Assembly (NCBI GenBank): GCA_009773515.1
Contig: WSXX01000035.1
Span: 1 to 53,191 of the forward strand
From: Bacteroidota bacterium
Lineage (GTDB): Bacteria > Bacteroidota > Bacteroidia > Bacteroidales > Lentimicrobiaceae
Length of the DNA stretch: 53,191 nucleotides
Direction of reading: 5' to 3'
The stretch's first letter is position 1, and every line of letters begins with the position of its first letter. Positions 53,068 to 53,191 of the stretch are shown in pieces. The translations under genes and the position numbers were made by a program. A model generated the notes under the pieces. It was not told the DNA's origin. It ran no database searches and saw only the letters and a list, made by a program, of their open reading frames with translations.

Positions 53068-53191
53068 TTATTCTTTTATAAACGAAATACTTTGACTCTC
53101 AATCCCATTATTGATCACCAGCAGATAAAACCCGCTTTTCAGCCACGAAATATCCAGCTGACATTCATTCTGGCCGGGTAAGATCTGATCG
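53068..53191 (-). CDS. Partial T9SS cargo protein (C-terminal end only)
   Basis: The minus-strand frame entering from the right edge gives about 41 residues ending LVINNGIESQSISFIKE, then TAA (53068-53070). SWLKSGFYLLVINNG is typical of the last strands of a type A T9SS sorting domain. The stop is 16 nt before the start of the 1149-residue adhesin-like gene, so it belongs to the same operon. The body of the protein lies outside the window. Confidence 0.8.
   Translation of the reverse strand, partial: DQILPGQNECQLDISWLKSGFYLLVINNGIESQSISFIKE

Overview
The window reads as chromosomal DNA of a member of the Bacteroidota, probably an environmental Bacteroidales-like lineage. The evidence is: several secreted proteins ending in type IX secretion (T9SS) sorting domains; a PorP/SprF plus OmpA-family adhesin cassette; TonB/ExbB/ExbD machinery with paired ExbDs; LytTR-type and Reg_prop/Y_Y_Y-type sensor kinases; promoters of the TTTG-N19-TAnnTTTG class; and few Shine-Dalgarno sites. 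I see no phage, plasmid, rRNA, CRISPR or recombinase gene.

Layout. 1-7.9 kb is a repeat-rich island. It holds a zinc-ribbon membrane protein and a PLC/P1-nuclease-like protein (minus-strand pair), an AbiEi/AbiEii toxin-antitoxin operon, and many short palindromic elements. 7.3-9.0 kb carries one small membrane protein and two paralogous small secreted proteins. 9.2-14.7 kb holds two signalling units: a hybrid-propeller histidine kinase and a LytS/LytTR-like pair. 15-19.1 kb is a giant T9SS-exported beta-propeller/VCBS protein. 19.8-23.5 kb is a cytochrome c-PQQ sugar dehydrogenase fusion followed by a TonB-dependent receptor. 23.9-25.4 kb is a bacterial release-factor-like (baeRF) protein paired with an HPF/RaiA-like protein. 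25.7-29.9 kb has a lipoprotein, a T9SS propeller protein and a TPR-HTH regulator. 30.0-30.3 kb is tRNA-Arg with three decayed tandem copies. 30.4-37.6 kb is mostly housekeeping (M64 peptidase, LipB, LOG, GT9, TatD, asparaginase). 37.8-40.2 kb is tRNA-Ser and an exbB-exbD-exbD operon. 40.5-46.1 kb has an MBL/beta-CASP protein, an AAA_14/DUF4143 ATPase and the threonine-to-glycine pathway (kbl and tdh, divergent). 46.5-53.2 kb is a T9SS adhesin-PorE-like-PorP/SprF operon that runs off the right edge.

The most unusual content is non-coding. (i) The AbiE operon sits as a bare 1.8 kb cassette inside a repeat whose uninterrupted copy lies at the left edge of the window, giving a filled-site/empty-site comparison with no recombinase present. 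(ii) Hairpin-forming micro-elements of about 20-50 nt interrupt otherwise alignable repeats, and similar hairpins occupy the anticodon-arm position of two tRNA-Arg remnants. (iii) An interspersed repeat of roughly 110 nt, seen at 6.4 and 19.6 kb, folds into a long hairpin whose two copies differ by compensatory base-pair changes. These are direct readings of the sequence; their mechanism and function are inference.
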